64,000 nucleotides of DNA from Bacteroidota bacterium (GTDB taxonomy: Bacteria; Bacteroidota; Ignavibacteria; Kapaibacteriales; UBA2268): contig SCSM01000016.1 in the NCBI GenBank assembly GCA_004322215.1, forward strand, positions 62,001 to 126,000, in the 5' to 3' direction. Under the pieces are notes generated by a model, which ran no database searches, was not told where the DNA came from, and worked only from the letters and a program-made list of their open reading frames with translations. Shown here one piece after another: positions 17,831-26,763 of this stretch. Numbering within the stretch: position 1 is the stretch's first letter; every line of letters starts with the position of its first letter. A program made the position numbers and the translations under genes.

Positions 17831-18970
17831 ATGGAACAAATTCAATCGAATATGACAAAAAGAGAATTCCTGAAACTTGGTGCAGCAGGGTTATGTGGAA
17901 TTTGTGCATATTGTATCCCTTTTTCATTACTTGCAAAGCCCCAAACTAAGCTCTGGAAATGGAGCAGGGAAGCATCTTTTTATCATAGTAAAGACAATAT
18001 TGTTTATTGTGAATTATGTCCTCATGGATGTATTGTTGAGCCCGATGAGAGAGGATTCTGCAGAAGCAAAATCAATATTGACGGGAAATATTTTACAATT
18101 GGTTATGGCAATCCCTGTGCTGCAAACATTGACCCAATCGAGAAAAAACCACTTTTTCATTTTTTACCGACTACTAAAGCGTTTTCAATTGCTGTTGCAG
18201 GTTGTAATTTTAGATGCCTGAATTGCCAGAACTGGACTATATCCCAGGTTACACCGGAAGAAACTAATAATTTCGACATGTTTCCCGATGTGGTTGTTAA
18301 TAAAACAATTGAAACCAAATGTAATTCGATTGCCTACACATACTCTGAGCCAAATTCATATTATGATTATATGTATGATACAGCCAAACTGGCAAATTCA
18401 AAAGGAATTAAAAATCTTCTTATTTCAAATGGCTTTATCAATGAGAAACCTTTGAGACGGCTTGCAAAATATATTAATGCGGCGAATATAAATCTGAAAA
18501 GCTTTAAAAATGAAATATATAAAAAATTAAACGGCGGTTCTCTCGCACCTGTTCAAAATACATTGAGAGTATTAAAAGAAGAAGGTGTTTGGCTGGAAAT
18601 TACTAATCTTGTGATACCGACCTGGACTGATGATTTCAAAATGATTAATGAAATGTGCAAATGGCTCGTTGCAAATAAATTTGATAATTGCCCGCTTCAT
18701 TTTCTGAAATTTTATCCATTATATAAATTAACACATTTGCCTGTTACACCTGTATCAACACTTGAAAAAGCAAGGAAAATTGCTATGGATGCAGGTATGA
18801 AATATGTATATTTGGGAAATCTACCCGGCCATGCAGGTGAAAATACATTTTGTCCGAAATGCAAAAAGCAAATCTTAGAAAGAAAAGGATTTTATATTTT
18901 AGAGAATAATATTAAGAAAAATAAATGTAAGTTTTGTGGTGAACCGATAGCAGGTGTTTGGGAAAATTGA
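17831..18970 (+). CDS. AmrS-like radical SAM enzyme with Tat-type leader and zinc-ribbon tail
   Basis: The protein matches the AmmeMemoRadiSam-system radical SAM enzyme family. The 4Fe-4S motif is Cys125-x3-Cys129-x2-Cys132 (AGCNFRCLNCQNW), preceded by the family-typical block CELCPHGCIVEPDERGFCRSK (split across residues 60-80). The N terminus TKREFLKLGAAGLCGIC looks like a Tat leader with KR in place of RR, so it may be exported or membrane attached, which is unusual for this enzyme. Residues about 337-376 form a four-cysteine ribbon (FCPKCKK, CKFCGEP). Neither the Memo nor the AMMECR1 partner is adjacent. Substrate is unknown. The next gene, recG, starts 21 bp downstream. Confidence 0.78.
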   Translation: MEQIQSNMTKREFLKLGAAGLCGICAYCIPFSLLAKPQTKLWKWSREASFYHSKDNIVYCELCPHGCIVEPDERGFCRSKINIDGKYFTIGYGNPCAANIDPIEKKPLFHFLPTTKAFSIAVAGCNFRCLNCQNWTISQVTPEETNNFDMFPDVVVNKTIETKCNSIAYTYSEPNSYYDYMYDTAKLANSKGIKNLLISNGFINEKPLRRLAKYINAANINLKSFKNEIYKKLNGGSLAPVQNTLRVLKEEGVWLEITNLVIPTWTDDFKMINEMCKWLVANKFDNCPLHFLKFYPLYKLTHLPVTPVSTLEKARKIAMDAGMKYVYLGNLPGHAGENTFCPKCKKQILERKGFYILENNIKKNKCKFCGEPIAGVWEN

Positions 18971-18991
18971 TTATTGAGAATAGTTTAATTA

Positions 18992-21220
18992 ATGACAGAC
19001 AATAAAAAAGAAAAAATCAGTGAATTGCAGTATATCAAAGGTGTTGGACCTGTCAGAGCCGCAGCACTTGCAAAAGATGGCATTTCCACACAGCAGGATT
19101 TATTGAATTATTTTCCCCGTGATTACATTGACCGCAATGCTATTTCATCATTGAAGGCACTCGCTGTTAAATTAAGGCAGGATGACTTGTTTGAATCAAA
19201 GCCGATTCCAAAGGATTTTTCACTGAAGAATGAAGTAATTGCTATCGGTCAGATTACTGATAGCGATGAAAAACATTTCGGTAAAAATAAAAAGATGCTT
19301 AAACTGAGTATAACAGATGGAAGCGGTGGCTTTGCTAACATAATTTTCTGGTCTTATACTGATTTTTATAAAAAGTCATATCCTACTGGTGAGTTAATCG
19401 TAATTAGCGGCAGACCGGAACTGGACTCATTCGGTAGAATAAACTTCCATCATCCTGAAATCGAGAAATTCCATCCCGATGATGAAAAATTATACAGGGA
19501 AGGAAGAATACTTCCTGTCTATCCTTTAACACAGGCAATGAAATCCGGACGATGGAATATGAGGGTTCTTCGTCAGGTAGTTTATTCTGCCATAGAAAAT
19601 CAGTTATCAAATATTAAAGAGAATTTATCAGAAAATTTATTGACAAAATATAAATTAATCAAACGTCCTGATGCTTTCAGAATTTTACATTTCCCCGATA
19701 ATATTGAAGATGTAGGAAAAGCAAAATTCAGAATGAAATTCGAAGAAGTATTCTTCTTTGAACTTTTTCTCGCAATCAGGCAGAAAAAAAGCAAAGTTGC
19801 TGAACCGGGATTAATAATCAATCCCAAAAGTCCGAGGGCTAGACGTCTTTATGAATCGCTTCCATTCAACCTGACCAAAGACCAGAAAAAAGTTATAAGG
19901 GAAATAACCGATGATATGAAAAGCGGAAACCCGATGAACCGGCTTTTGCAGGGAGATGTCGGCTCCGGTAAAACTATAGTTTCGTTACTCACTATGCTTG
20001 ATGTAATTGATAACGGCTACCAGGTAGCAATTATGGCTCCTACCGAAATACTTGCCGAGCAGCATTTTCACACAATCAGAGATTATGTCGATAATTTAAA
20101 TGTTAATGTTGTTCAGTTAATCGGAGGGCAAAAGACAAAAGCAAGGAGTCAGATACTTGATAGTATCAAATCAGGCGAAGCGAATATTATTGTTGGAACC
20201 CACGCAATGTTTGAAAGTACAGTTACTTATAAAAATCTCGGTCTCGTTGTCATTGATGAACAGCACAGGTTCGGAGTTGCTCAAAGAGGGCAATTGAAAC
20301 GGTTGGGCGAACAATCGCATGATGTCTCGAGGACACCTCACATTCTCGTTATGTCTGCAACGCCGATTCCCAGAACTTTATCAATGACTCTTTATGGGGA
20401 TTTGGATGTTTCGATTATTCGGGAAATGCCCTTGAACAGGAAATCAATTAAGACGAGAGTAGTATTTGAAAGTCAATTAACTGATATTTATATATTCATT
20501 AAAAAAGAAATAAGTGTTGGACATCAGGCATTTATTGTTTTCCCACTCGTTGAAAAATCAGAAAAACTGGAACTAAAATCGGCTGTAGAACATTTCGAAA
20601 TGCTGAAAAACAATGTCTTTCCCGAATTGAAATGCGGTCTTCTTCACGGTCAAATGTTCTGGTATGAAAAAGAAGACACAATGAAAGCCTTTCTCAACAA
20701 GCAATTCGATATTTTAATTGCTACTACAGTCATCGAGGTAGGTATTGATATCCCAAATGCAACGGTAATGCTGATTAATAATTCAGAAAGATTCGGACTT
20801 TCAACTTTACATCAATTACGGGGAAGAGTCGGGAGAAGCGAGTTACAATCTTATTGTTTCCTCGCAACGAAAGAAAATTATAAGTATGATCTAAAGAGAA
20901 AAGATGCTCAGGAAGATGACAGAAAAGCAGCAATCATTAGATTAAAAACCATGGAGGAATCAACCGATGGATTCAATATTTCCGAAGTTGATTTGAAATT
21001 GCGCGGTCCGGGTGATGTGCTCGGTACACGTCAGTCCGGCTTGCCTTCCTTCAAATTTCTTGACCTTGTCAGAGATGGCGATATTATTACAGAAGCGAGG
21101 AGGGAAGCATTTTCGATGATTGAAGATGACCCACATTTACGAAAACCACAAAATGAAATTATCAGAAATGAATTTCTTAGACAATATAAAGATGACAAGA
21201 GTTATTTCGATATTGCTTAA
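18992..21220 (+). CDS. recG: ATP-dependent DNA helicase RecG
   Basis: RecG remodels stalled replication forks and Holliday junctions. The 742 residues show the N-terminal wedge region with helix-hairpin-helix-like IKGVGPVRAAALAK at 15-28 and an OB-fold around 80-160. The helicase core has P-loop GDVGSGKT (321-328), DEQHRFG (motif II), SATPIPRT (motif III) and the C-terminal QLRGRVGRSELQSYC block (motif VI). The RecG-specific tail LRGPGDVLGTRQSGLP is present. Between residues about 60 and 80 there is a short low-identity insert. It is full length and should be functional. Confidence 0.96.
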   Translation: MTDNKKEKISELQYIKGVGPVRAAALAKDGISTQQDLLNYFPRDYIDRNAISSLKALAVKLRQDDLFESKPIPKDFSLKNEVIAIGQITDSDEKHFGKNKKMLKLSITDGSGGFANIIFWSYTDFYKKSYPTGELIVISGRPELDSFGRINFHHPEIEKFHPDDEKLYREGRILPVYPLTQAMKSGRWNMRVLRQVVYSAIENQLSNIKENLSENLLTKYKLIKRPDAFRILHFPDNIEDVGKAKFRMKFEEVFFFELFLAIRQKKSKVAEPGLIINPKSPRARRLYESLPFNLTKDQKKVIREITDDMKSGNPMNRLLQGDVGSGKTIVSLLTMLDVIDNGYQVAIMAPTEILAEQHFHTIRDYVDNLNVNVVQLIGGQKTKARSQILDSIKSGEANIIVGTHAMFESTVTYKNLGLVVIDEQHRFGVAQRGQLKRLGEQSHDVSRTPHILVMSATPIPRTLSMTLYGDLDVSIIREMPLNRKSIKTRVVFESQLTDIYIFIKKEISVGHQAFIVFPLVEKSEKLELKSAVEHFEMLKNNVFPELKCGLLHGQMFWYEKEDTMKAFLNKQFDILIATTVIEVGIDIPNATVMLINNSERFGLSTLHQLRGRVGRSELQSYCFLATKENYKYDLKRKDAQEDDRKAAIIRLKTMEESTDGFNISEVDLKLRGPGDVLGTRQSGLPSFKFLDLVRDGDIITEARREAFSMIEDDPHLRKPQNEIIRNEFLRQYKDDKSYFDIA

Positions 21221-21331
21221 AATTATATTAATATTTGTATAAAAAACTAATTTTACTCGGTAAATTGATATAATAATTCTTAATTTTATATTATATATTA
21301 GTTTACAATTATCTTATGAAAATTTAGAAAA

Positions 21332-21790
21332 ATGAAAAATATAAATATCAGGTTAGCTGAATTAAAAGACAGGGATACTCTTGTAAATTTCAATTTAGCG
21401 CTCGCAAAAGAAACAGAAGGACAAAAACTTTCAAAAGATGTTCTTGAAAAGGGTGTTGAGGCAGTCCTAAAGAACTCGAACCTTGGATTTTATCTCATTG
21501 CTGAGAAAGGCAACCAAATAATCGGTTCATTGATGATTACCAACGAATGGTCAGACTGGCGAAATGGTATGTTCTGGTGGATTCAAAGCGTTTATGTTCA
21601 TCCCGATTTCAGACGAAAAGGCATTTACACTAAACTATATGGACATGTTAAAGATTTAATTTCAGGAAAAGCCAATGTACTCGGATTTCGGCTCTATGTC
21701 GAAAAGAAAAATGTTACGGCTATAACGGCTTATAAATCGCTTGGTATGAAAAAAACAGCTTATAGGTTATTTGAAGAAATTATAGAATAG
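21332..21790 (+). CDS. GNAT family N-acetyltransferase
   Basis: A 152-residue GNAT-fold enzyme that transfers acetyl from acetyl-CoA to an amine. The acetyl-CoA binding signature is VHPDFRRKGIYTKLYGHV (motif A, R-x-x-G-I-Y form), with the beta-bulge region FWWIQSVYV before it and LYVEKKNVTAITAYKSLGM after it. Acceptor specificity cannot be inferred. It is monocistronic, with AT-rich gaps on both sides. Confidence 0.85.
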   Translation: MKNINIRLAELKDRDTLVNFNLALAKETEGQKLSKDVLEKGVEAVLKNSNLGFYLIAEKGNQIIGSLMITNEWSDWRNGMFWWIQSVYVHPDFRRKGIYTKLYGHVKDLISGKANVLGFRLYVEKKNVTAITAYKSLGMKKTAYRLFEEIIE

Positions 21791-21899
21791 TTCTACTGTT
21801 ACAGTATATTCAATTCAAATTTCTTTATTTCATAAATATTTATTACTTTCAGAAAAATTATAGACAAAATTTATCTCAAAATTATTCAGGGGTTAAGAA

Positions 21900-22778
21900 A
21901 TGGAAATCAAAAAAGTGTTAGTTCTCGGTGCCGGCACTATGGGAAATGGTATTGCCCACGTTTTTGCTCAAACCGGCTATGATGTTATTCTCTGTGATGC
22001 CTTCGAAGATGCCCTAAAAAAAGGAATCTCGACAATTGAAAAAAATCTTGCAAGACAAGTAAAAAAAGGCATAATCACTGATGACGAGGTTAAGGCAATT
22101 ATGGGTAAAATTAAGGGTACAACTAATCTTGCCGATGCTGCTGATGTTGACCTCGCAATCGAGGCAGTTACTGAAAACAAAGAATTAAAATTCAAAATAT
22201 TCAGAGACCTCGACAAAACAATTAAACAAGGTGTTATAATTGCAACAAATACCTCGACTATTTCGATTACTGAGATTGCCGCTCAAACCGGAAGACCTGA
22301 CAAAATTATCGGTATGCACTTTATGAATCCCGTTCCGATGATGAAACTTGTCGAAGTAATACGTGGACTCGCCACAAGCGATGAGACTTATCAAGCTGTA
22401 AAAGAAACATCGGAAAAATTAGGCAAAACACCTGTTTTAGCAAACGATTATCCAGGATTCATTGCAAATCGCATCTTAATGCCATTACTCAACGAAGCAA
22501 TCTTTGCCGTAATGGAAAATGTTGGAACAGTTGATGCAATTGATGAGGTTGCAAAGCTTGGTTTAGCTCATCCAATGGGACCTTTGGCTCTTGCAGACCT
22601 AATCGGACTCGATACAACTCTTGCTATTATGAAAGTTCTGCATGAAGATATCGGTGACCCGAGGTACAGACCTGCACCATTATTAAAGAAAATGGTTGCA
22701 GCAGGCTATTTCGGCAGGAAAACCGGAAAGGGCTTTTATGATTATTCGGGTGAAAAGCCGGTTCCTATGAAATTTTAA
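21900..22778 (+). CDS. 3-hydroxybutyryl-CoA / 3-hydroxyacyl-CoA dehydrogenase
   Basis: This 292-residue enzyme is the Hbd/PaaH2-type stand-alone dehydrogenase, converting 3-hydroxyacyl-CoA and NAD(P)+ to 3-oxoacyl-CoA. The Rossmann site is [22 protein letters not shown] (7-28, split glycines G9, G11, G14). The catalytic His is in [11 protein letters not shown] and the second domain begins [32 protein letters not shown] and [11 protein letters not shown] complete the family. It belongs with the acyl-CoA dehydrogenase, hydratase and thiolase genes of this window in beta-oxidation-type metabolism, but lies apart from them. Confidence 0.93.
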   Translation: MEIKKVLVLGAGTMGNGIAHVFAQTGYDVILCDAFEDALKKGISTIEKNLARQVKKGIITDDEVKAIMGKIKGTTNLADAADVDLAIEAVTENKELKFKIFRDLDKTIKQGVIIATNTSTISITEIAAQTGRPDKIIGMHFMNPVPMMKLVEVIRGLATSDETYQAVKETSEKLGKTPVLANDYPGFIANRILMPLLNEAIFAVMENVGTVDAIDEVAKLGLAHPMGPLALADLIGLDTTLAIMKVLHEDIGDPRYRPAPLLKKMVAAGYFGRKTGKGFYDYSGEKPVPMKF

Positions 22779-22904
22779 GAAAATTTATATTATCAGGTTA
22801 CTTTAATTAGAATAAATTTTATAAATTGGATTTTCTTGTAATTCAAATAATTCTTTTTATTTGGCAAGACTATAACTTTGTTAGTTTGTAATATTTACGT
22901 TTAA

Positions 22905-23615
22905 ATGATTATGATGCTCGAAAGTAAACCCCAGAGATTTGATTCGGATGACCCAGACGTCTTAGCCGCATACCAGGCAGAAACAAACGGAGATTACCTG
23001 CTTGCTGTTGAATATTATAAAAAAGCATTAGCAAAAAATCCCGAACTCGGAATTGTCTATAAGCATACAGGTAACGTTTATTACCGTATCGGGATGCTCG
23101 ATAATGCAGTTGAATACCTTCAAATGGCTGTCGAAAAACTACCTAACTACCCTACTGCTTTATATGAACTTGGTTTGGCATACTACAGACAGGTTAAGAT
23201 TAAAGAAGGTATTGAATGTTTGAATAAAGTACTTGAAATGGACTCTGGCTTTCTTATGGCTCATTACTGGCTGGGTATTATGAACTATCACTACGGCCAT
23301 CTTCGCGAGGCAAAATTCCACTACCAAACTGTAACTGAAAGAAATCCTAATTTCACAATTGCTTTCTTCCATCTTGGTGTAACAAACCTACGGCTCGGTT
23401 TCTATGATGAGGCAATAAAAGACCTGACTGAAGTAACACTCAAGAATCCCGACAGCCCTGCTGCTTATGCACTTTTGGGCGATGCATATCTGAACATGGA
23501 CCATAAATTCGAAGCAAGAAAAGCATTTCAGAAAGCACTGGAATTAGACCCTGAAGACAGGAAAGCTATGCGCGGCTTAGTCCTGCTGGATGATTTTAAT
23601 GAGATTATATTCTGA
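22905..23615 (+). CDS. TPR-repeat protein
   Basis: The 236 residues contain about six TPR units covering residues 25-225 (for example LAVEYYKKALAKNPELGIVY, EAIKDLTEVTLKNPDSPAAYALLGDAY, EARKAFQKALELDPED). There is no signal peptide or enzymatic domain, so it is a cytoplasmic scaffold of unknown partner. Several ATG codons cluster at the start (22905, 22911, 22914). A TAACTTTG box at 22873-22880 resembles the -7 element of Bacteroidota promoters. Confidence 0.75.
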   Translation: MIMMLESKPQRFDSDDPDVLAAYQAETNGDYLLAVEYYKKALAKNPELGIVYKHTGNVYYRIGMLDNAVEYLQMAVEKLPNYPTALYELGLAYYRQVKIKEGIECLNKVLEMDSGFLMAHYWLGIMNYHYGHLREAKFHYQTVTERNPNFTIAFFHLGVTNLRLGFYDEAIKDLTEVTLKNPDSPAAYALLGDAYLNMDHKFEARKAFQKALELDPEDRKAMRGLVLLDDFNEIIF

Positions 23616-23717
23616 TATGAGACATAAAAATTCTTTGTTATATTATTTTTCCTTTATTTGGGATAGTTCTATAATTATAAGACGAAACGTAAAAATCACA
23701 AATAAAACAATTTATCC

Positions 23718-23972
23718 ATGAAACCTATAAGAATATCAAAACATGCTGAAGATAGCTGCAATAAACGTGGAGCGACAAACGATGAAGTTTTTTCAGCTAT
23801 AAAACATGGAACACGTGAATCTGCCAAGTTAGGAAGAACAATGTGTAGACTTAATTTTGAATTTAATGAAATTTGGGAAAATAAATTTTTTTCAACGAAG
23901 CAGGTAGCACCGGTTATTGTTGAGGAAGACAATGAAATTGTAGTCGTAACCGTTTACACATATTATTTCTAA
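23718..23972 (+). CDS. DUF4258 domain small protein (possible toxin)
   Basis: The 84-residue protein fits DUF4258: an ISKHAEDSCNKRGATNDEVFSAIKHG helix-turn-helix-like opening and a C-terminal strand ending EIVVVTVYTYY. The fold is thought to be related to small RNase-type toxins, although activity is not established. It is followed 20 bp later by a DUF2283 gene, and the two families are frequent neighbours in bacterial genomes. This suggests a toxin-antitoxin-like module. Other small TA genes lie within 3 kb. Confidence 0.65.
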   Translation: MKPIRISKHAEDSCNKRGATNDEVFSAIKHGTRESAKLGRTMCRLNFEFNEIWENKFFSTKQVAPVIVEEDNEIVVVTVYTYYF

Positions 23973-23992
23973 TTTATTATTGGAGAAAAATT

Positions 23993-24211
23993 ATGAAAAT
24001 AAAATATGACCCGGAAGTTGATGCAATATATATTGATATAATCGAAGAAAAAAAGTCTGTCAAGACTATTCATTTAAGTGATGATATTGCCTTAGATTTC
24101 TCAGGAAATGAAGAATTAGTTGGAATAGAAATTCTGGATGCTTCAAAAGTTATCGGACCTGAGCGCAAAGGAAAGTTGGTACTTGAAGGTCTTGAAGCAG
24201 TGGCAGTATAA
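23993..24211 (+). CDS. DUF2283 domain small protein (possible antitoxin)
   Basis: A 72-residue DUF2283 protein: KIKYDPEVDAIYIDI, then HLSDDIALDFSGNEELVGIEILDAS, a compact beta-rich domain. It has a good ribosome site (TGGAGA) and sits 20 bp after the DUF4258 gene, in the position of an antitoxin or partner. The function of the family is not known; the pairing is the main evidence. Confidence 0.65.
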   Translation: MKIKYDPEVDAIYIDIIEEKKSVKTIHLSDDIALDFSGNEELVGIEILDASKVIGPERKGKLVLEGLEAVAV

Positions 24212-24391
24212 TCTTAAAGCATTTAAAAAGGAGTTTGTAAAGTAAAGAAAATTTAAAATAATATTAGTAAGCGTTGTCTTACTGTGTTCCTAAGTGAAAA
24301 TTACTAAATTATTAAATGAGAACAGTAATAATTCTTGTTTCGATTAATCTTTAATTTAGACAGATATATTTGACAAAATAAAGGAGAAGAA

Positions 24392-25243
24392 ATGGAAATA
24401 ATACTTCTTATATTAGTAGTAATTGTATTTATTTCTTGCAATGAAAATTCAACAAATAATATTAACAATATTAATTATGATTTCTATGTAGAATGTTATG
24501 AGTATGGTTATTATTCGGATAAAAATGATTGGGATTTAAATAGTAAAAAATTAGTTGAAACGTATTATTTAAAAAAAATTCAAAATTATAAGAATAATAG
24601 TTAACAAAGTTCATTTGGAATAGGATACATTAGTGAAGGTACAATTTAGCCGTTGAATGATTTTTTAAATCCCTCAGATTATTATTATTTATTTCAAGGT
24701 TTATTATTACAGGTAAAAGATTCAAAAGATCGAATTACATGTAATTTGGTTTATGATGCTGATAAATATATCCAAGAATCTGTATTTTATTCTGATAAAC
24801 TGATTTTTAAAAAAAATAGTAATAATAAATTACTTGAAATACACAGATTCGATTTAGATGATGTAAATGAAAAACGTATTTATAAATATAATTATGGTAA
24901 TAATGGATATATTAATTCTCAAGCGGAAGAACGAACATCTAACATATAATATTTTGTTCAAGATAGCCAAGGTATATTAATAGAAAAGTCATATGATAAT
25001 AACGTCTATAATTTTTTATATGATAATTATTATAGATTAATAAAAGTAGTGCGGAATCAACAAGATACTACTTATTATAATTATAATGATTCAGGTAATC
25101 TAATTGAAAGCTGGGATGTGGGTTATAAGTATGAACTTAATTATCAAACTAACCTGATTACCGAAATTTATTACCAGAGTATAAACCACGATAATAATTG
25201 GACTACTATAGCTAAACATGAGTATATAATATTCAGTAAATAA
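24392..25243 (+). pseudogene. Lipoprotein gene interrupted by three in-frame stops
   Basis: A single frame of 284 codons runs from the ATG at 24392 (ribosome site AAGGAGAAG just upstream) to TAA at 25243. It has internal stops at 24602-24604 (TAA), 24647-24649 (TAG) and 24947-24949 (TAA), and no frameshift. The start encodes a lipoprotein signal (ILLILVVIVFISC, Cys as lipidation site). The rest is Tyr/Asn-rich with YD-like repeats (KYNYGNNGYINSQ, YYNYNDSGNLIES), as in cell-surface RHS-like domains. All three stops could arise from Gln codons by one C-to-T change. It is probably a recent pseudogene; readthrough is possible but not supported. Confidence 0.7.
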
Positions 25244-25380
25244 AGTTTTAAATATTGAATTTACTTTTTATTTTTTAATACTTTAAATGGAAATGGTTTT
25301 GGGAAAGTTGATTATAAAATAAAACGTATTATCTATTATTTGCAATAAAATTATGTACGTAGCACTATGTCTCAATAATT

Positions 25381-25399
25381 AAGGAAAAGAATTTTCCTT
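25381..25399. promoter_or_regulatory. Inverted repeat upstream of hicB
   Basis: AAGGAAAA, GAA, TTTTCCTT form 8-bp arms about 100 bp before hicB. It could be an operator for HicB autoregulation or the remains of a hairpin. There is no T-tract typical of a terminator. Confidence 0.3.
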
Positions 25400-25496
25400 A
25401 GGAGAATATGAAATTCAATTAGAGACAAAACTTTTCTAATAATAATTATTACCGGTTTTCGTTGAATAATTTTGTGTTATCATTTTTGCAGGAATT

Positions 25497-25709
25497 ATGA
25501 TGAAAAAATACTTTACAGCTTCAGTGTGGCGTGAAGGTGAGTGGTTCGTAGCTCATTGCAATGAATTTGAGATTGCAAGCCAGGGCGAAACAAAAGAGCA
25601 AGCATTATTCAATCTAAAAGAGGCAATAGAACTTCACTTCGAAGAACCAACAGCCACTATTTTTCCTGAAATTTTTCAAATAGAAGCACAGGTTAATGCC
25701 ACCGTTTAA
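25497..25709 (+). CDS. HicB-like antitoxin (type II toxin-antitoxin)
   Basis: The 70-residue protein has the HicB/UPF0150 partial RNase H-like fold: YFTASVWREGEWFVAHCNEF, then the EIASQGETKEQALFNLKEAIELHFEE helix. It has no obvious DNA-binding C-terminal domain. Its end overlaps the start of a hicA reading frame by 14 nt, the usual arrangement of a hicBA operon. HicB binds and inhibits the HicA mRNA interferase. Because the adjacent hicA is broken, this antitoxin may have no cognate toxin. A second ATG (25500) immediately follows the first. Confidence 0.8.
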   Translation: MMKKYFTASVWREGEWFVAHCNEFEIASQGETKEQALFNLKEAIELHFEEPTATIFPEIFQIEAQVNATV

Positions 25710-25909
25710 ACCCTTACCATTCAGAGAAGTAAAACGCAGGCTGGAAAATCTTGGTTTTACAGAAAGGTAGTCATATCAAGTTTGTAAAGTTTGTGGAGAG
25801 AGGAACAATAACTGCTGTTGTTCCTAAACATCGTGAAATTTCCCCCGGCACTTTGAAAAGTATAATAAAACAATCAATGCTTACTGAAGATGAATTTTAT
25901 ACTGATTAA
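25696..25909 (+). pseudogene. Frameshifted hicA toxin gene
   Basis: From ATG 25696 the frame encodes PPFKPLPFREVKRRLENLGFTER and then hits TAG at 25768-25770. From 25763 another frame continues KGSHIKFVKF... AVVPKHREISPGTLKSIIKQ and stops at 25909. This is the second half of HicA, with the catalytic GSH histidine and the conserved PGTLKSIIKQ helix. The two halves are separated by a shift in the ACAGAAAGG region. The gene is therefore inactive unless the shift is a sequencing error. It overlaps hicB by 14 nt. Confidence 0.8.
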
Positions 25910-25961
25910 TTTTCCTGAATTGCAGAAGCTTCTATTAATTCCGATTAACGTATTTCATAGA

Positions 25962-26049
25962 TTATTTTTTCTTCCCGTTACTTTTTGATGCTTTTATTTC
26001 AGCTATACTTTCTTTAATTTCACTTAGGATAGCTAATTTATTTTCTATT
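25962..26049 (-). pseudogene. Fragment of a second antitoxin gene, duplicate of the one at 26484-26714
   Basis: Read on the minus strand this stretch encodes NKLAILSEIKESIAEIKASK followed by SNGKKK and a stop. The intact antitoxin 500 bp away has NKLALMTGIKVGIAEIKASK followed by RNGKK. The nucleotide match is also strong (CTTTTTGATGCTTTTATTTC at both sites). No start or upstream half remains; the 5' side runs into TTTTCTAT-type short repeats (26041-26068). Confidence 0.7.
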
Positions 26050-26143
26050 TTCTATTTTCTATTTTCTTATTCTGGTCTTGTATTATTAATTTCCAATTAT
26101 ATAACTCTTCTTTCTCTTTCTCAACAATAATAAGAATTATTAT

Positions 26144-26500
26144 TTATACAACTTGACTGATAAGTGTTTTTAAATCTCTGTCATTTAATGTATCCGTCGT
26201 CGATTTGTCATATATTGAAAGCAAATAAACAGTAATTTCTTTATCATCTGATTCAACATAACCGATAATGACTTCATCAACCAAACTAATTATTCTCAGC
26301 CCACCTCTCTTACCTCTGCCTTTGCTTTTAACTTTCAATCTTATTTTATAAACTGATTTGCCGAGTGATATTCCCAACCTTGGATTTTCAAGAAGTTTGT
26401 TTTCAAATTCTTTAAGTTCTTCCCGTAGCGAAGGATATTTCTTTAAAAGGGGTTTTGCTTGTTTTTGGAAATATGAGGTAACTCTAACTGTTATTTTCAT
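26144..26500 (-). CDS. RelE/ParE-superfamily toxin
   Basis: A 118-residue protein with the RelE/HigB-like layout: an N-terminal strand, the FQKQAKPLLKKYPSLREELKEFENKLLENP helical pair, KVYKIRLK-like SVYKIRLKVKSKGRGKRGGLRIIS, and the closing strand VYLLSIYDKS. Relatives are ribosome-dependent mRNA interferases or gyrase poisons. The start overlaps the upstream antitoxin gene by 17 nt, so the operon order is antitoxin then toxin. No truncation is seen, which makes this the only apparently complete toxin-antitoxin pair with both parts recognisable here. Confidence 0.75.
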   Translation of the reverse strand: MKITVRVTSYFQKQAKPLLKKYPSLREELKEFENKLLENPRLGISLGKSVYKIRLKVKSKGRGKRGGLRIISLVDEVIIGYVESDDKEITVYLLSIYDKSTTDTLNDRDLKTLISQVV

Positions 26501-26714
26501 TCAGAAATCCGCTCAGAGTTTGTAATTTCTTCCCGTTCCTTTTTGATGCTTTTATTTCAGCTATACCTACTTTAATTCCTGTCATCAGAGCTAATTTATT
26601 TTGCAATTTTACATAATCACTATTCAGCTTTTCCCATTTAGAAAAAGGAACAATAACTGCAGCTTTGCTGCCCTTTTCATTAATTATATATTGTATTGCT
26701 GTGTTCATATTCAT
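26484..26714 (-). CDS. Antitoxin of the RelE-type toxin (Phd/YefM-like)
   Basis: The 76 residues begin IQYIINEKGSKAAVIVPFSKWEKL, the strand-helix start typical of Phd/YefM-type antitoxins of Bacteroidota, then a helical C-terminal tail (KVGIAEIKASKRNGKK) expected to wrap the toxin. It precedes and overlaps the toxin gene by 17 nt. A degraded copy of its 3' half is at 25962-26049. It probably autoregulates the operon. A second Met (codon 3) is an alternative start. Confidence 0.7.
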   Translation of the reverse strand: MNMNTAIQYIINEKGSKAAVIVPFSKWEKLNSDYVKLQNKLALMTGIKVGIAEIKASKRNGKKLQTLSGFLNENNS

Positions 26715-26763
26715 TACCTATATATTTTTTTATTACAATGACAAAAATATGAATAAATTATTT

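Noticed and set aside
24653-25243. Two separate small genes at 24653-24949 and 25049-25243
   Set aside because: Both are in the same frame as the lipoprotein start at 24392 and are interrupted only by stops; they are parts of one decayed gene.
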